Source: an uncultured Agathobacter sp. (lineage in GTDB: Bacteria > Bacillota > Clostridia > Lachnospirales > Lachnospiraceae). From it: a stretch of 64,000 bases of DNA. This document shows positions 36,136 to 45,588 of the stretch, piece after piece. The notes beneath the pieces were generated by a model. It was given only the letters and a program-made list of their open reading frames with translations, was not told where the DNA came from and did not search any database. The stretch spans positions 1 through 64,000 of the forward strand of contig CAKRNE010000008.1 in assembly GCA_934365945.1 (NCBI GenBank), given 5' to 3'. The first letter of the stretch is position 1. Every line of letters begins with the position of its first letter. A program made the position numbers and the translations under genes.

Positions 36136-36852
36136 TTATTCTTCACGCTTATACATATTTTTTATTGTAAATCTTAATACAACAATTTTTTTACTTCCTT
36201 TTTTATTTATGCGTTGATAACTTACATTTAAATTTGTCTTAGCATTTATTTTTTTTATTGCACTATCCAATTTTCTTACAAAATCTGCTGTCCTTATAGA
36301 TATATCACCATAAAATCTAATTTTCGCATCATCTATTGTTATAGATACATCATTTTTAAAATTTGAATTACATGATAACCATTTAAACAAATTCAACTGA
36401 AATGCTGTTGATAATTTCATAATATCATCTAATAAAAATACTGTATATTCTTCCTTACGCAATTTAAGATAGAATTGTTTTACATCTTGGCTCAATCTAA
36501 AATCTATATATTTTTCTTCTTCATCTACTTCTGCATACTCTATGTAATGATAATGCTTTGTTTTTTTGTCAGTTTTAATTCTAAATGATTTATTCATTAT
36601 ATCCTTAACTGCTAAATTTATATCATTTACAGTAATTTCACAGTATGGATTTTGAGGATTAAATATCTTCCCAATCGCACTATATGATATGTGATATGTT
36701 TTAAAATCATCATCTGTTGGCTTTACTAATGAAATTATTGCATACACCATATCCAATTGCCTTTTAGAAAAATTATTATCAAAAATGTACCTTATTAGCT
36801 TTGTTGATTCTGCAATTTTCTGGTTATTATCAAATTCATTTATTTCAATCAT
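36136..36852 (-). CDS. Rep_3-type replication initiator
   Basis: 238 residues with the two winged-helix layout of iteron plasmid initiators (RepB/RepE/Rep_3). WH1: NFSKRQLDMVYAIISLVKP and YHISYSAIGKIF; WH2: FLLDDIMKLSTAFQLNLFKW and ADFVRKLDSAIKKINAKT. Binding repeated iterons and opening the origin is the established role. Four iterons lie within 180 bases upstream and more further away. ATTAATATG lies 29 bases ahead of the ATG, between iterons and gene, so Rep probably autoregulates. Confidence 0.85.
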   Translation of the reverse strand: MIEINEFDNNQKIAESTKLIRYIFDNNFSKRQLDMVYAIISLVKPTDDDFKTYHISYSAIGKIFNPQNPYCEITVNDINLAVKDIMNKSFRIKTDKKTKHYHYIEYAEVDEEEKYIDFRLSQDVKQFYLKLRKEEYTVFLLDDIMKLSTAFQLNLFKWLSCNSNFKNDVSITIDDAKIRFYGDISIRTADFVRKLDSAIKKINAKTNLNVSYQRINKKGSKKIVVLRFTIKNMYKREE

Positions 36853-36880
36853 TTTTAGCCCTCCATTTTTTATTTATATA

Positions 36881-36890
36881 ATTAATATGA
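36881..36890 (-). promoter_or_regulatory. ATTAATATG motif of the rep promoter
   Basis: 29 bases from the rep start and about 48 bases from the first iteron. Confidence 0.45.
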
Positions 36891-36937
36891 CTGTTAAAGT
36901 GTAAAAAGTGAAAAAATATTATTTTTTTTCACAATAA

Positions 36938-37026
36938 CTATAAAACTTACACTTTAGCCTACCTATAAAACTTACACAATACACCTATAAAACTTACACT
37001 TTAGACCTATAAAACTTACACTTTAA
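36938..37026. repeat. Iteron cluster upstream of rep (putative plasmid origin)
   Basis: Copies of CTATAAAACTTACACTTTAG start at 36938, 36963, 36985 and 37007; the last three have an exact 22-bp period, about two helical turns. The second copy is degenerate at its 3' end. Classic theta-replication iterons. Confidence 0.88.
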
Positions 37027-37675
37027 GATCCAGCTATCCCAGTATTCACAAGGCTTTGCACGATTCTGTATTATATATATTATTATAGATCTCTATTATA
37101 CTATAGTAACATCAAGTTAATTTGTACCTAAACTAACCACAAATAAATTCATTTTTATAGTTCAGTACATATAATTATTTTTTATTTTATTAAAAAATAT
37201 AAATACTTTTTCAATGATAAAAGTATAATTTTTTTATAACTTAGAGCTAAAAAATTAAATACTTTTTCACCTTCACTCCAGTAGTTTTGAATATATTGCT
37301 ACACCTCACCTGATCGTCGATTGTACAGTTTCATTAATTTAATTCATTTAAAACCAGATCTCTGTTGAAGTAAATACGCAGTCTATTCTTTGCTTACAGT
37401 AACATTTCTTAAGAAGTTAGTTATTTGCGTTAATCAATGAAATAAGGTGTAGTACTCTTATTAAATGAATTTATTTGTAATGCCGCACTGCGCACATATC
37501 ATTCATATACTTATTTGTTAAGCAGTAAGGCATGATCTAGAGTAGGTAATAAATAAATGGTATGAACCATTATCATTGGTTTTTCAATGGGTGCTGCAAT
37601 AAGTCTTGATTTATTTAATACTTTAAGAAATCCATGGTAGGCAAATACTTTTGTATTTGACTACGCAAGGAAAGG

Positions 37676-37715
37676 GGTCGGGGGGAAACCTGCGCAAGCT
37701 TGGTGTCCCCCTTCT
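37676..37715. other. GC-rich hairpin, candidate oriT or origin signal
   Basis: GGGGGAAACC (37681-37690) pairs with GGTGTCCCCC (37702-37711) with one mismatch around TGCGCAAGCTT. It is the only GC-rich spot in about 1.6 kb of AT-rich DNA. Confidence 0.5.
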
Positions 37716-37764
37716 TTCTTTGTTACTTTCTTTCTTATTAATTAAATTTATTTGCATTGTGCGT

Positions 37765-38287
37765 AGTGTACAAAACTTACACCTATAATCTTTAAATCTT
37801 ATCTAAATAGCAACTTTTCTACACCTTTAATATAAGCTACACTTATATTCTCAAGTCTTACATCAATACTTTTAGTGTATAAAATGCCATCAACATATAA
37901 ATTCTTCACAATAACTATAAAACTTACACTTTAGCCTTTTATACCCCTTTTTCTTTCGGTTTTCTTAATGAAATATTTGTGATTTATTAGAATTTATGCG
38001 ATTTCACACCATTTTTTAATTAAGAAAAATGGAAAGAAAAGTGCTCAATAATGGAAATAGTATATTTCTTTTTCCATTTTTTCTTATTAATAGGTGATAC
38101 TTTTTTATTATTTATCATATTTTGTCACTTGAACTGTACAAAACTTACACCTATATTCTATAAAATCATTATAATATCCATATTTATTTGCTAAATTAGC
38201 ACTTTTTCTTCCACTTTTACTATAAAGTGTAAAAAATCCAAAATACACGGAAACCTTCACAATAACTATAAAACTTACACTTTAGCA
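37765..38287. repeat. Distal iteron pairs
   Basis: Two modules, each with ACAAAACTTACACCTATA (near 37769 and 38138) followed about 130-145 bases later by TTCACAATAACTATAAAACT and the rest of a full iteron (iterons at 37915-37934 and 38266-38285). The TTCACAA lead also precedes the proximal iteron at 36938. No gene in 36853-38496. Confidence 0.75.
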
Positions 38288-38431
38288 TCTGGAATATCAA
38301 AAATTGATTTTTTAAGGTGGAAAGAAGTTGGGGTTTTACTGAATAATTTTCATAAATATTTTGCTGTATAGCCTTTTTTCTTTAAAAATAACAGTAATAC
38401 CAGTAATTTTTATAGAAAACCGAAAAGAAAA

Positions 38432-38476
38432 GGGGTATAAACCGAAAATGAAAATTTCATTTTTCGCTTATACCCC
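38432..38476. terminator. Strong hairpin after rlmD
   Basis: GGGGTATAA (38432-38440) with TTATACCCC (38468-38476), enclosing CGAAAATGAAA/TTTCATTTTTCG. An inverted copy of its AAAAGGGGTATAAA side lies near 37937-37970. Likely terminates rlmD. Confidence 0.7.
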
Positions 38477-38496
38477 AACTTTCTTCCGCTTTGCTT

Positions 38497-40173
38497 TTAT
38501 TCAATCATCTGGAAGTATTTAAGTGCATCTATAATAGCTTCCCTTTTTTCTGGTGTTACTTGTGGCACTTTTGCCTTGCCTCCACCTGTATTATAGTTTT
38601 CTCTTTCTATTATTCCAAATTCACGTTTTACTTGTGCTATATATAAATTTGTTACATGCAGGTCATATTTATTTTTTACATATTCCTGTATTTCTTTATA
38701 TGTTGCTTTGCTTTCTGCACTTGTTATGTCTAATTCCGACATATCCAATCTTACCTTAATTTCGGCATCTGGAGCCTTTCGGGACAACAAAATTACAGTT
38801 TCCACATGATAAGTATTCGGAAACATATCCACGCAGCATATCTTCTCCACTCTATATCCTCTGGCCATAAATATCTGCAAATCCCTTGCCAGGCTTGTCG
38901 GTTTACATGAAATATAAACCATATTCTCAACACCATAATCTATGATTTTTCCGATAGCCTTCGGATGGATTCCGTCTCGTGGCGGATCAAGAATTATATA
39001 ATCCGGTTTTTCCTCTATATCGTCAAGCACCTTGAGCACATCACCTGCGATAAATTTACAGTTATCAAGACCATTAAGGGCAGCGTTTTCCTTTGCTGCG
39101 CAAACTGCCTCCTCGACTATCTCGACGCCTACTACCTCCTTACACACCGGTGCCATAAGCTGCGCGATGGTGCCGGTTCCGCTGTAGAGGTCGTAGACTG
39201 TTTTACCGTTTAGCGAATCCCTGTCATCACCCAGGATAAACTCTCTCGCTGTCTCATAAAGTACCTCTGCGCCGAGCGAGTTGGTCTGGAAAAATGAGAA
39301 TGGTGTAATCTTGAATTTCAGACCTAAAAGTTCCTCGTAGAAATATGAATCTCCGTAGAGCACCTCTGTGCCCTCGTTTTTGACCACATCTGCCACGCTG
39401 TCATTTTTTGTGTGTAAAACGCCCTTGAATCTGCCGTCATATTGCCTGGTCAAAAGCGCATATCTAAAGCCTGCGAGCAGCTCCTCCTCGTTGAAGCCCT
39501 CTGTCTGTGTGCTAGTGACGAGGTCGACTATGATTTCGCCTGTTTTTGTTGCCTTTCTGACAAGCAGATGCCTCAGATAGCCCTTATGGGTTGCTCTGCG
39601 GAAATATGGGATATTGTTTTTTGAAAAATAATCAAGTGTTGCCTTTAATATTGTCCTGAAATCCTCATCCACTATCTGACAGTCCGATACTGTCACAAGG
39701 TCATAAAAGCTTCCTCTTTTGTGCATGCCAAGCGCGAGTGGGCCATCCTTGTACTCATCACCGAAGGAAAATTCCATCTTATTTCTGTATTCGCTCTTTT
39801 TAGGACTTCCATATATCCCTATAAACTCATATCCTGACTCTTCCTCAGAGCCGATGGCATCAGAAATGAGCTTTTTCACCTGTGTAAGCTTCATATCAAG
39901 CTGCTTTTCATAAGGCACTGTCTGATATGTACAGCCCCCGCACATTCCAAAGTGAGGGCATGGCTCTTCTGTCTCCAGTGGCGATTTCTCCAGTACCTCC
40001 ATCAGTCTGCCCTCTGCCCTTTGATGCTTTACTTTATTTACAACAAATTCCACTTTCTGTCCCGGAATTGTATTTTTCACAATTACTCTGTCGCCATCAT
40101 CTGTAACGGCTATTCCCTTGTTCGGGAAGTCTACTCTTTCTACGGTTCCTGTTCCTCTAAATCCTTTTTTCAT
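38497..40173 (-). CDS. rlmD: 23S rRNA (uracil-5-)-methyltransferase RlmD with exchanged C-terminal tail
   Basis: RumA/RlmD family enzyme, 558 residues. TRAM domain 1-60; iron-sulfur cysteines in CPHFGMCGGC; SAM site around VYDLYSGTGT; DPPRDGI; catalytic Cys in VYISCKPTSL. The core ends at VETVILLSRK (457-466). Residues 467-558 form an extra domain (YKEIQEYVKNKYDLHVTNLYI, ending EAIIDALKYFQMIE) common in clostridial RlmD. DNA for this tail is 20-35% GC against about 40-43% in the body, so it is supplied by the inserted element. The enzyme should stay functional. Confidence 0.92.
   Translation of the reverse strand: MKKGFRGTGTVERVDFPNKGIAVTDDGDRVIVKNTIPGQKVEFVVNKVKHQRAEGRLMEVLEKSPLETEEPCPHFGMCGGCTYQTVPYEKQLDMKLTQVKKLISDAIGSEEESGYEFIGIYGSPKKSEYRNKMEFSFGDEYKDGPLALGMHKRGSFYDLVTVSDCQIVDEDFRTILKATLDYFSKNNIPYFRRATHKGYLRHLLVRKATKTGEIIVDLVTSTQTEGFNEEELLAGFRYALLTRQYDGRFKGVLHTKNDSVADVVKNEGTEVLYGDSYFYEELLGLKFKITPFSFFQTNSLGAEVLYETAREFILGDDRDSLNGKTVYDLYSGTGTIAQLMAPVCKEVVGVEIVEEAVCAAKENAALNGLDNCKFIAGDVLKVLDDIEEKPDYIILDPPRDGIHPKAIGKIIDYGVENMVYISCKPTSLARDLQIFMARGYRVEKICCVDMFPNTYHVETVILLSRKAPDAEIKVRLDMSELDITSAESKATYKEIQEYVKNKYDLHVTNLYIAQVKREFGIIERENYNTGGGKAKVPQVTPEKREAIIDALKYFQMIE
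38782..38805 (-). other. Candidate right attachment junction in rlmD
   Basis: VETVILLS codons of rlmD, pairing with 5005-5028 in the recombinase gene. Composition shifts from host-like to AT-rich within about 40 bases of this site. Confidence 0.6.
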
Positions 40174-40291
40174 GTAATTCTTATCTCTCTTTTTACTTTA
40201 TTATTCCTTTGTATGCCCGACTTCAAGTGCCTGGCTTCACATATAAAGAAAAATGAGGACTACATATGTAGCCCCCATAATCTAAAAACGA

Positions 40292-40606
40292 TTATTTCTC
40301 TTCTTTAGTCTTTGGTGCCTCTTTTTCCTCTTCAGCATCATCATCGTCTTCATCCTCGAAGAAATCATCATCGAATTCGTCATCATACTCATCATCGAAA
40401 TCATCTAAATAATCCGGTGTAAAGAATCTGTAGATACCATATGCAGCTGCTGCAACTGCAACTAACACACCAATGATGGCAAATATGATAACAGCCTTGG
40501 AAGGCTTCTTCTCTTCCTCTTCTTTTTTGAGAAGGTCATTAAGCTTTGCCATGCTGAGCTTCTCTGTAAGCTTGTTGTCCTTTAATAATTCTTCAACTCT
40601 ACTCAT
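40292..40606 (-). CDS. Small membrane protein with acidic tail
   Basis: 104 residues. Helical N terminus (1-37), one membrane helix (43-64, VIIFAIIGVLVAVAAAAYGIY), and a very acidic C-terminal tail of Asp/Glu runs. Common in Lachnospiraceae; function unknown. Sits between pcrA and rlmD on the same strand. Confidence 0.7.
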   Translation of the reverse strand: MSRVEELLKDNKLTEKLSMAKLNDLLKKEEEEKKPSKAVIIFAIIGVLVAVAAAAYGIYRFFTPDYLDDFDDEYDDEFDDDFFEDEDDDDAEEEKEAPKTKEEK

Positions 40607-40706
40607 AATTCAATCCGCTCCTTTTCCAAAAGTAATTGTCAAATGCTATTTGTTAAATCCATTATAGCATATTATATCCAATTTTCCTACAAAAATTACA
40701 ATAATT

Positions 40707-42998
40707 TTAGTCAATTTTTTTCAATTTGGCGAATGAGGCAAACATCTTTTTGGTACCGGCCTTGTCAAAGTCCACGGTGACCTCATAATCCCTGCCGCCC
40801 TCTACAATTGCCATGACCTCTCCCGCGCCAAACTTGATGTGCGATACCCTGTCTCCTACCTTATAAGAAAGACCTCCGGTGGTATTGGCACTGGCAAATG
40901 ACTTCTGATTGCTCACAGGAGTGTAGACAGGTGTCCTTGTGCGCTGTGTATTAAAGGTGGTCGCATACTCCGTGCCGTATGTAGGTGTCTTTTTGAAGGC
41001 CTCCTTAGCCTTTCTGTAGGTGCTCTGTGAATTTCTTTCAATGTCATCGTCACGGCGCTTTGGCTCATAGACCTCGCCTGCCATAAGCTCACGCGGTATC
41101 TCCTTCACAAATCGCGATACCTTGTTGAACTGTGTCTCTCCACGCACCATGCGCATACGCGCAGATGTGATGGTCAGATGCTCCTTGGCTCTCGTGATAC
41201 CAACATAAGCAAGGCGCCTTTCCTCCTCTATCTCGCTTGTCGCATCATCACTCGTGATTGACATATAGCTTGGAAAAAGACCATCCTCCATGCCCGCCAG
41301 ATACACATTCGGAAACTCAAGTCCCTTAGCACTGTGCAGAGTCATAAGAACCACATAGTCGCTGTTTTCGTCAAGACCGTCTATATCGGCTACAAGCGCC
41401 ACTTCCTCCAAAAAGCCACTGAGAGTAGGATTCTCCTCACCCTGCTCGTAATCAACAGCCTTGTTTATAAGCTCATCAATATTCTCAATACGCTGCTCTG
41501 CTTCATCCGTGCCCTCGGCCTTCAGCTCATCGACATAGCCGGTCTCATCGATAATGGCCTGTATGAGCTGCGAAACCGAATCCATCTCAGCTCTCGCGCG
41601 AAGCGATTGTATAAACATCACAAACGGCTTTATCTTGCCTGCTGACCTCGCCATGCCCGGCACCTCGTCGACATAGCGCAGTGCCGTATAGAAATCTATC
41701 CCCTTCTCAAGGGCATAGTCCGTCACCTTATTGATGCTTGTGGCTCCGATGCCGCGCTTTGGCACATTTATGATTCGCTTTACCGCAAGATCATCATGTC
41801 CATTGTCAATAGTCTTTAAATATGCAAGGATATCCTTTATTTCTTTTCTGGCATAGAAATTCACCCCGCCGACGATCTTGTATGGGATGTTGGCTGCAAT
41901 AAATTTCTCCTCGAAAAGACGCGACTGCGCGTTGGTTCGGTAAAGCACAGCACAGTCCTTATAGCGCGCCTCACCCTTTCTCACGAGCCTAGCTATCGAG
42001 CGCGCCACATAATCTGCTTCCTCAAAGCCGCTCTCAAGCTGTTCAAAGGTAATCCTGTCTCCGGCTCCGTTGTCGGTCCAAAGGCGCTTATCCTTTCTGC
42101 CCACATTGTTGGAAATGACGCTGTTTGCGGCATCGAGGATATTCTGGGTAGACCTGTAATTCTGCTCGAGCTTTATGACCTTTGCATCGTCAAAATGCTT
42201 CTCAAAGTTTAAGATATTGTAGATATTGGCTCCTCTGAACTTGTAAATGGACTGGTCATCATCACCAACCACACACAGATTCTTATACTTAATGGCAAGC
42301 AGCCTGATAAGCTCAAACTGCACGGTGTTGGTGTCCTGATACTCATCCACCATGATGTATCTGAAGCGCTCCTGGTAGTAATCCAGCACCTCCTTATCCA
42401 GCTTAAAAAGCTCTACTGTCTTCACAAGCAGATCATCAAAATCGAGTGCGTTATTCTGCTTTAGGGCATTCTGATACTCCTTGTATACAAGCGCCTGCTT
42501 ACGCTTCACAAAGTCACCTGTGAAGCGGTTTTCAAACTCTATCGGATCAATCATCTCATCCTTTGCCGATGATATGACATTTAAAAACATCTTTTCCTTA
42601 TACATCTTGGTATCTATCTCAAGACGCTTGCAGATGTCCTTCATCAGAGCCTTCTGGTCATCAGCATCATATATGGTAAAATTCGTGTCATAGCCCAGCC
42701 TGTCGATATACCTGCGCAGTATACGCACACATGTCGAATGGAAGGTAGAAACCCATATGCTTTCCGAACCATAGCCCACCATATCATCAATTCGCTCACG
42801 CATCTCTCCCGCAGCCTTGTTGGTGAAGGTGATTGCCATGATATTGTAAGGATTGACACCACACTCATCTATCATGTAGGCTGTCCTGTATGTAAGAACC
42901 CTGGTCTTGCCACTGCCTGCCCCCGCTAAAATAAGAAGCGGTCCCTCCGTGGTCAAAACGGCCTCTCTCTGCTGTTCATTCAACATATCTAAGTTCAT
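40707..42998 (-). CDS. pcrA: ATP-dependent DNA helicase PcrA/UvrD
   Basis: Superfamily 1A 3'-5' helicase, 763 residues. Walker A GAGSGKT at 26-32, TFTNKAAGEM (motif Ia), VDEYQDTN (motif II), GDDDQSIYKFRGA (III), QNYRST (IV) and VGITRAKEHL (VI). The C-terminal tudor-like region (YKVGDRVSHIKFGAGEV) is typical of PcrA and contacts RNA polymerase. The start at 42998 has GAGAGGA just upstream; a TTG five codons earlier overlaps that site. Roles: nucleotide excision repair and replication-conflict resolution. Confidence 0.95.
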   Translation of the reverse strand: MNLDMLNEQQREAVLTTEGPLLILAGAGSGKTRVLTYRTAYMIDECGVNPYNIMAITFTNKAAGEMRERIDDMVGYGSESIWVSTFHSTCVRILRRYIDRLGYDTNFTIYDADDQKALMKDICKRLEIDTKMYKEKMFLNVISSAKDEMIDPIEFENRFTGDFVKRKQALVYKEYQNALKQNNALDFDDLLVKTVELFKLDKEVLDYYQERFRYIMVDEYQDTNTVQFELIRLLAIKYKNLCVVGDDDQSIYKFRGANIYNILNFEKHFDDAKVIKLEQNYRSTQNILDAANSVISNNVGRKDKRLWTDNGAGDRITFEQLESGFEEADYVARSIARLVRKGEARYKDCAVLYRTNAQSRLFEEKFIAANIPYKIVGGVNFYARKEIKDILAYLKTIDNGHDDLAVKRIINVPKRGIGATSINKVTDYALEKGIDFYTALRYVDEVPGMARSAGKIKPFVMFIQSLRARAEMDSVSQLIQAIIDETGYVDELKAEGTDEAEQRIENIDELINKAVDYEQGEENPTLSGFLEEVALVADIDGLDENSDYVVLMTLHSAKGLEFPNVYLAGMEDGLFPSYMSITSDDATSEIEEERRLAYVGITRAKEHLTITSARMRMVRGETQFNKVSRFVKEIPRELMAGEVYEPKRRDDDIERNSQSTYRKAKEAFKKTPTYGTEYATTFNTQRTRTPVYTPVSNQKSFASANTTGGLSYKVGDRVSHIKFGAGEVMAIVEGGRDYEVTVDFDKAGTKKMFASFAKLKKID

Positions 42999-43171
42999 CT
43001 GTTTTCCTCTCAATTCTCCAGTCTTTTACAGGCACACATACCATAAATACAAAAATAATTTATTTACAGCATACCACAAACATATGTTTTGCACAACCCA
43101 ATATGAGAAAATTCAAAAAAAACTTGTCATATAGTTTTCAATACTATATAATAGAAGTCTGAGGTGATGAT

Positions 43172-43798
43172 ATGGAGAATGACGTTAAAGAATTTTTATC
43201 AGAATTATTAAAACAGCTTAAATCAATAGATTATATAAAGCCGGAGGACATACCAAACATTGATCTGTACATGGATCAGGTCACAACCTTCATGGACGAG
43301 CAGCTCGCTGCATCAAAACGCTATGAAAGCGACAAAATCCTTACCAAGACAATGATAAACAACTATGCCAAAAACAATCTGCTCCCTTCTCCGGACAAGA
43401 AAAAGTACTCTAAGGAGCACGTGCTCACACTGCTTTTTATATATTATTTCAAAAATATACTTAGCATAAACGATATCCGTTCGATTCTTAATCCGCTTAC
43501 CGAGAAGTATTTCGGCAACAATGACGGATTTACGATGCAGGATGTTTATACGGAGGTTTTCAGCTTAGAGGCTGGAGAATCGCAGAAGCTCCTAAAGGAT
43601 CTCGGCAAGAAATACAAGATTGCCGGCGAGACATTTGAGGATTTTCCTGATGAGGATCAGAAATTTCTCCACACATTCAGCTTTATCTGCATGCTGAGCT
43701 TTGATGTCTACATCAAGAAAATGCTGATTGAGCGAATGATTGACAATCTAAATGAAGAAAAAGAGGATTCTTCCCATAAAAAAACAGGCTCAAATTAA
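43172..43798 (+). CDS. DUF1836-family protein
   Basis: 208 residues. Residues 55-110 (LTKTMINNYAKNNLLPSPDK, YSKEHVLTLLFIYYFKNIL) are the conserved MerR-like helix-turn-helix of DUF1836, a Firmicutes family of presumed regulators. GAGGTGAT precedes the ATG. A bidirectional terminator separates it from the convergent gene at 43830. Confidence 0.85.
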   Translation: MENDVKEFLSELLKQLKSIDYIKPEDIPNIDLYMDQVTTFMDEQLAASKRYESDKILTKTMINNYAKNNLLPSPDKKKYSKEHVLTLLFIYYFKNILSINDIRSILNPLTEKYFGNNDGFTMQDVYTEVFSLEAGESQKLLKDLGKKYKIAGETFEDFPDEDQKFLHTFSFICMLSFDVYIKKMLIERMIDNLNEEKEDSSHKKTGSN

Positions 43799-43812
43799 CG
43801 AGCCTGTTTTTC
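43779..43812. terminator. Bidirectional terminator
   Basis: ACAGGCTC (43784-43791) with GAGCCTGT (43800-43807), A run and T run on either side, between convergent genes. Confidence 0.85.
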
Positions 43813-43829
43813 TTTCCCCCTATGATAAA

Positions 43830-44135
43830 CTAATCCTCTTTATCAGAGCTATCCTCCATGCGTGAAAAAACCATATCATATCCATCATTGCCGTAGTTTA
43901 ATGATCTGTTCACACGGCTGATTGTGGCTGTGGAAGCCCCGGTCTTTTCTGCTATATCAAGATATGTCTTCTGCTCTCTAAGCATCTTTGCCACTTCAAA
44001 TCTCTGTGATAGAGAAAAAAGCTCATTTACAGTACAAACATCCTCAAAAAATGTATAACACTCTGCTCTATCCTTGAGACACAAAATAGCATCAAACAAA
44101 TGGTCTACTGCTTCTGTTTTAAGATTCTTGCTCAT
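43830..44135 (-). CDS. YerC/YecD-type TrpR-like repressor
   Basis: 101 residues. TrpR-superfamily DNA-binding protein: LFSLSQRFEVAKML and the helix-turn-helix LDIAEKTGASTATISRVNRSL. The ATG at 44135 has AAAGGAG upstream; an in-frame ATG six codons earlier is that site itself. Family members in Firmicutes have unknown ligands. Confidence 0.85.
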   Translation of the reverse strand: MSKNLKTEAVDHLFDAILCLKDRAECYTFFEDVCTVNELFSLSQRFEVAKMLREQKTYLDIAEKTGASTATISRVNRSLNYGNDGYDMVFSRMEDSSDKED

Positions 44136-44279
44136 CGTGTTCTCCTTTTTCATGCGATTTATTTACTTTCAATTTTAACATATTAAAGTTTTAAAGTAAA
44201 CAGCTTTCTTGCAATTAAATTATGATATGTTATACTAGTGTTACTATCGCCTAATAAATCAGAATGGAGTAAATTGAAA

Positions 44280-45134
44280 ATGAAAAAAGTAGGATATTTC
44301 TTTTACACATTTGTCCCACTGCTTGCAGTTGAGGCAATTCAGACTATCGCCTTATTCTTTATGATGGGCATGGGAGTGTTTGGACAGGGTTTTGTCGGAA
44401 AGCTTGCTTTTCCGTCTGCAAACGTATCGGACCGCCTTGAAAAGACATTTACCTCTGTAAATTTTAACATGATGATTATGGTCATCTATGCACTCATTAC
44501 CATTGCGATTTTTGGCATGTGGTACTATGCCAGATACGAAGGTAATTTTCTTCCATCCCCTAAGAAAACCTTCAATCCCATGATGCTTGTGGCTATCGTC
44601 GTACTCGTGCCGGGTACACAGTTTGCTGCGAATTTCATCGCAAGCTTAACCGGCTATATCCGTCCCGACTGGCTTCAGCAGTACAATAAGCTTTTTGAGA
44701 CATCCGGCATCACAGATACCACCTTTGTGACCGTTCTTTATTCTGTCATACTGGCGCCAATCTGTGAGGAGCTTATTTTCCGCGGTGTGACCATGCGCTG
44801 CGCCAGAAAGGCTTTGCCGTTTGCTCTTGCCAATCTGATGCAGGCTGCACTTTTCGGACTGTTCCATCTCAACTGGATTCAGGGCATATATGCCTTTGCA
44901 CTTGGCATCGTGCTCGGATATGTCTGCGAACGCGGTGGCTCTATTTACTACTCTATAGGGCTTCATCTGCTTTTCAACCTCTGGGGCACACTTTCAGGAT
45001 TTTTCCCGGATCCCGGCAATAGCGTAGCCATCTTTGTGATTGTGATTGCTGTTACAATCGTTTCACTGGCAGCCGGATTTGTACTGTTTAACAAAGGACG
45101 AAGAAAGCTCCCCATAAATTCTACAAGAATATAG
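44280..45134 (+). CDS. CPBP-family intramembrane glutamic protease
   Basis: 284 residues, about eight membrane helices. The three CPBP (Abi/CAAX) motifs are present: E163-E164-LIF-R168, FGLFH196, and H229-LLF-N233. Family members cleave prenylated proteins or confer bacteriocin self-immunity. The ATG at 44280 has GGAG upstream; another ATG at 44238 lacks one. The 3' end overlaps the convergent gene by 14 bases. Confidence 0.85.
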   Translation: MKKVGYFFYTFVPLLAVEAIQTIALFFMMGMGVFGQGFVGKLAFPSANVSDRLEKTFTSVNFNMMIMVIYALITIAIFGMWYYARYEGNFLPSPKKTFNPMMLVAIVVLVPGTQFAANFIASLTGYIRPDWLQQYNKLFETSGITDTTFVTVLYSVILAPICEELIFRGVTMRCARKALPFALANLMQAALFGLFHLNWIQGIYAFALGIVLGYVCERGGSIYYSIGLHLLFNLWGTLSGFFPDPGNSVAIFVIVIAVTIVSLAAGFVLFNKGRRKLPINSTRI

Positions 45135-45588
45135 ACACACCAGCCAGACTTACTATCATCATAATCATGCCGGCAAGCAGTACTCCAAGCATGACAGCGA
45201 CAACTGTTGACTTGAAATCCATATCAAGGATACTTGCAGCAAGTGTTCCTGTCCATGCACCTGTTCCCGGAACAGGGATACCTACGAAAAGTAAAAGTGC
45301 AACAAACAGACCTCTTCCGGCCTTTGCCTGAAGCTTCTTGCCTCCCTTCTCTCCTTTTTCAAGGCAGAAGCTGAAGAACCTTCCAATGATTGGTTTGTCT
45401 GATCCCCATATGAGCACCTTTCTTGCAAAAAGATAAATAATTGGTACCGGAAGCATATTTGCAATGATACAAACGATAAACGATGGCACTATCGGCAGCC
45501 CCATCATCTGCGAAACCGGTATTGCCCCTCTGAGCTCAAAGATAGGTACCATTGAAAGTAAAAAGATGTAAAAATATTTTTTTAACAT
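45121..45588 (-). CDS. COG2426 small multidrug export protein
   Basis: 155 residues with about four membrane helices. The opening FYIFLLSMVPIFELRGAIPV and the FVGIPVPGTGAWTG motif are typical of the COG2426 / small export protein family, whose transport role is weakly established. Starts inside the end of hisC (7-base overlap), so it is co-transcribed. Confidence 0.8.
   Translation of the reverse strand: MLKKYFYIFLLSMVPIFELRGAIPVSQMMGLPIVPSFIVCIIANMLPVPIIYLFARKVLIWGSDKPIIGRFFSFCLEKGEKGGKKLQAKAGRGLFVALLLFVGIPVPGTGAWTGTLAASILDMDFKSTVVAVMLGVLLAGMIMMIVSLAGVSIFL

Noticed and set aside
40238..40290. tRNA or rRNA genes anywhere in the window
   Set aside because: No cloverleaf with a GTTCGAATC-type arm or rRNA-like stretch was found when reading intergenic regions.
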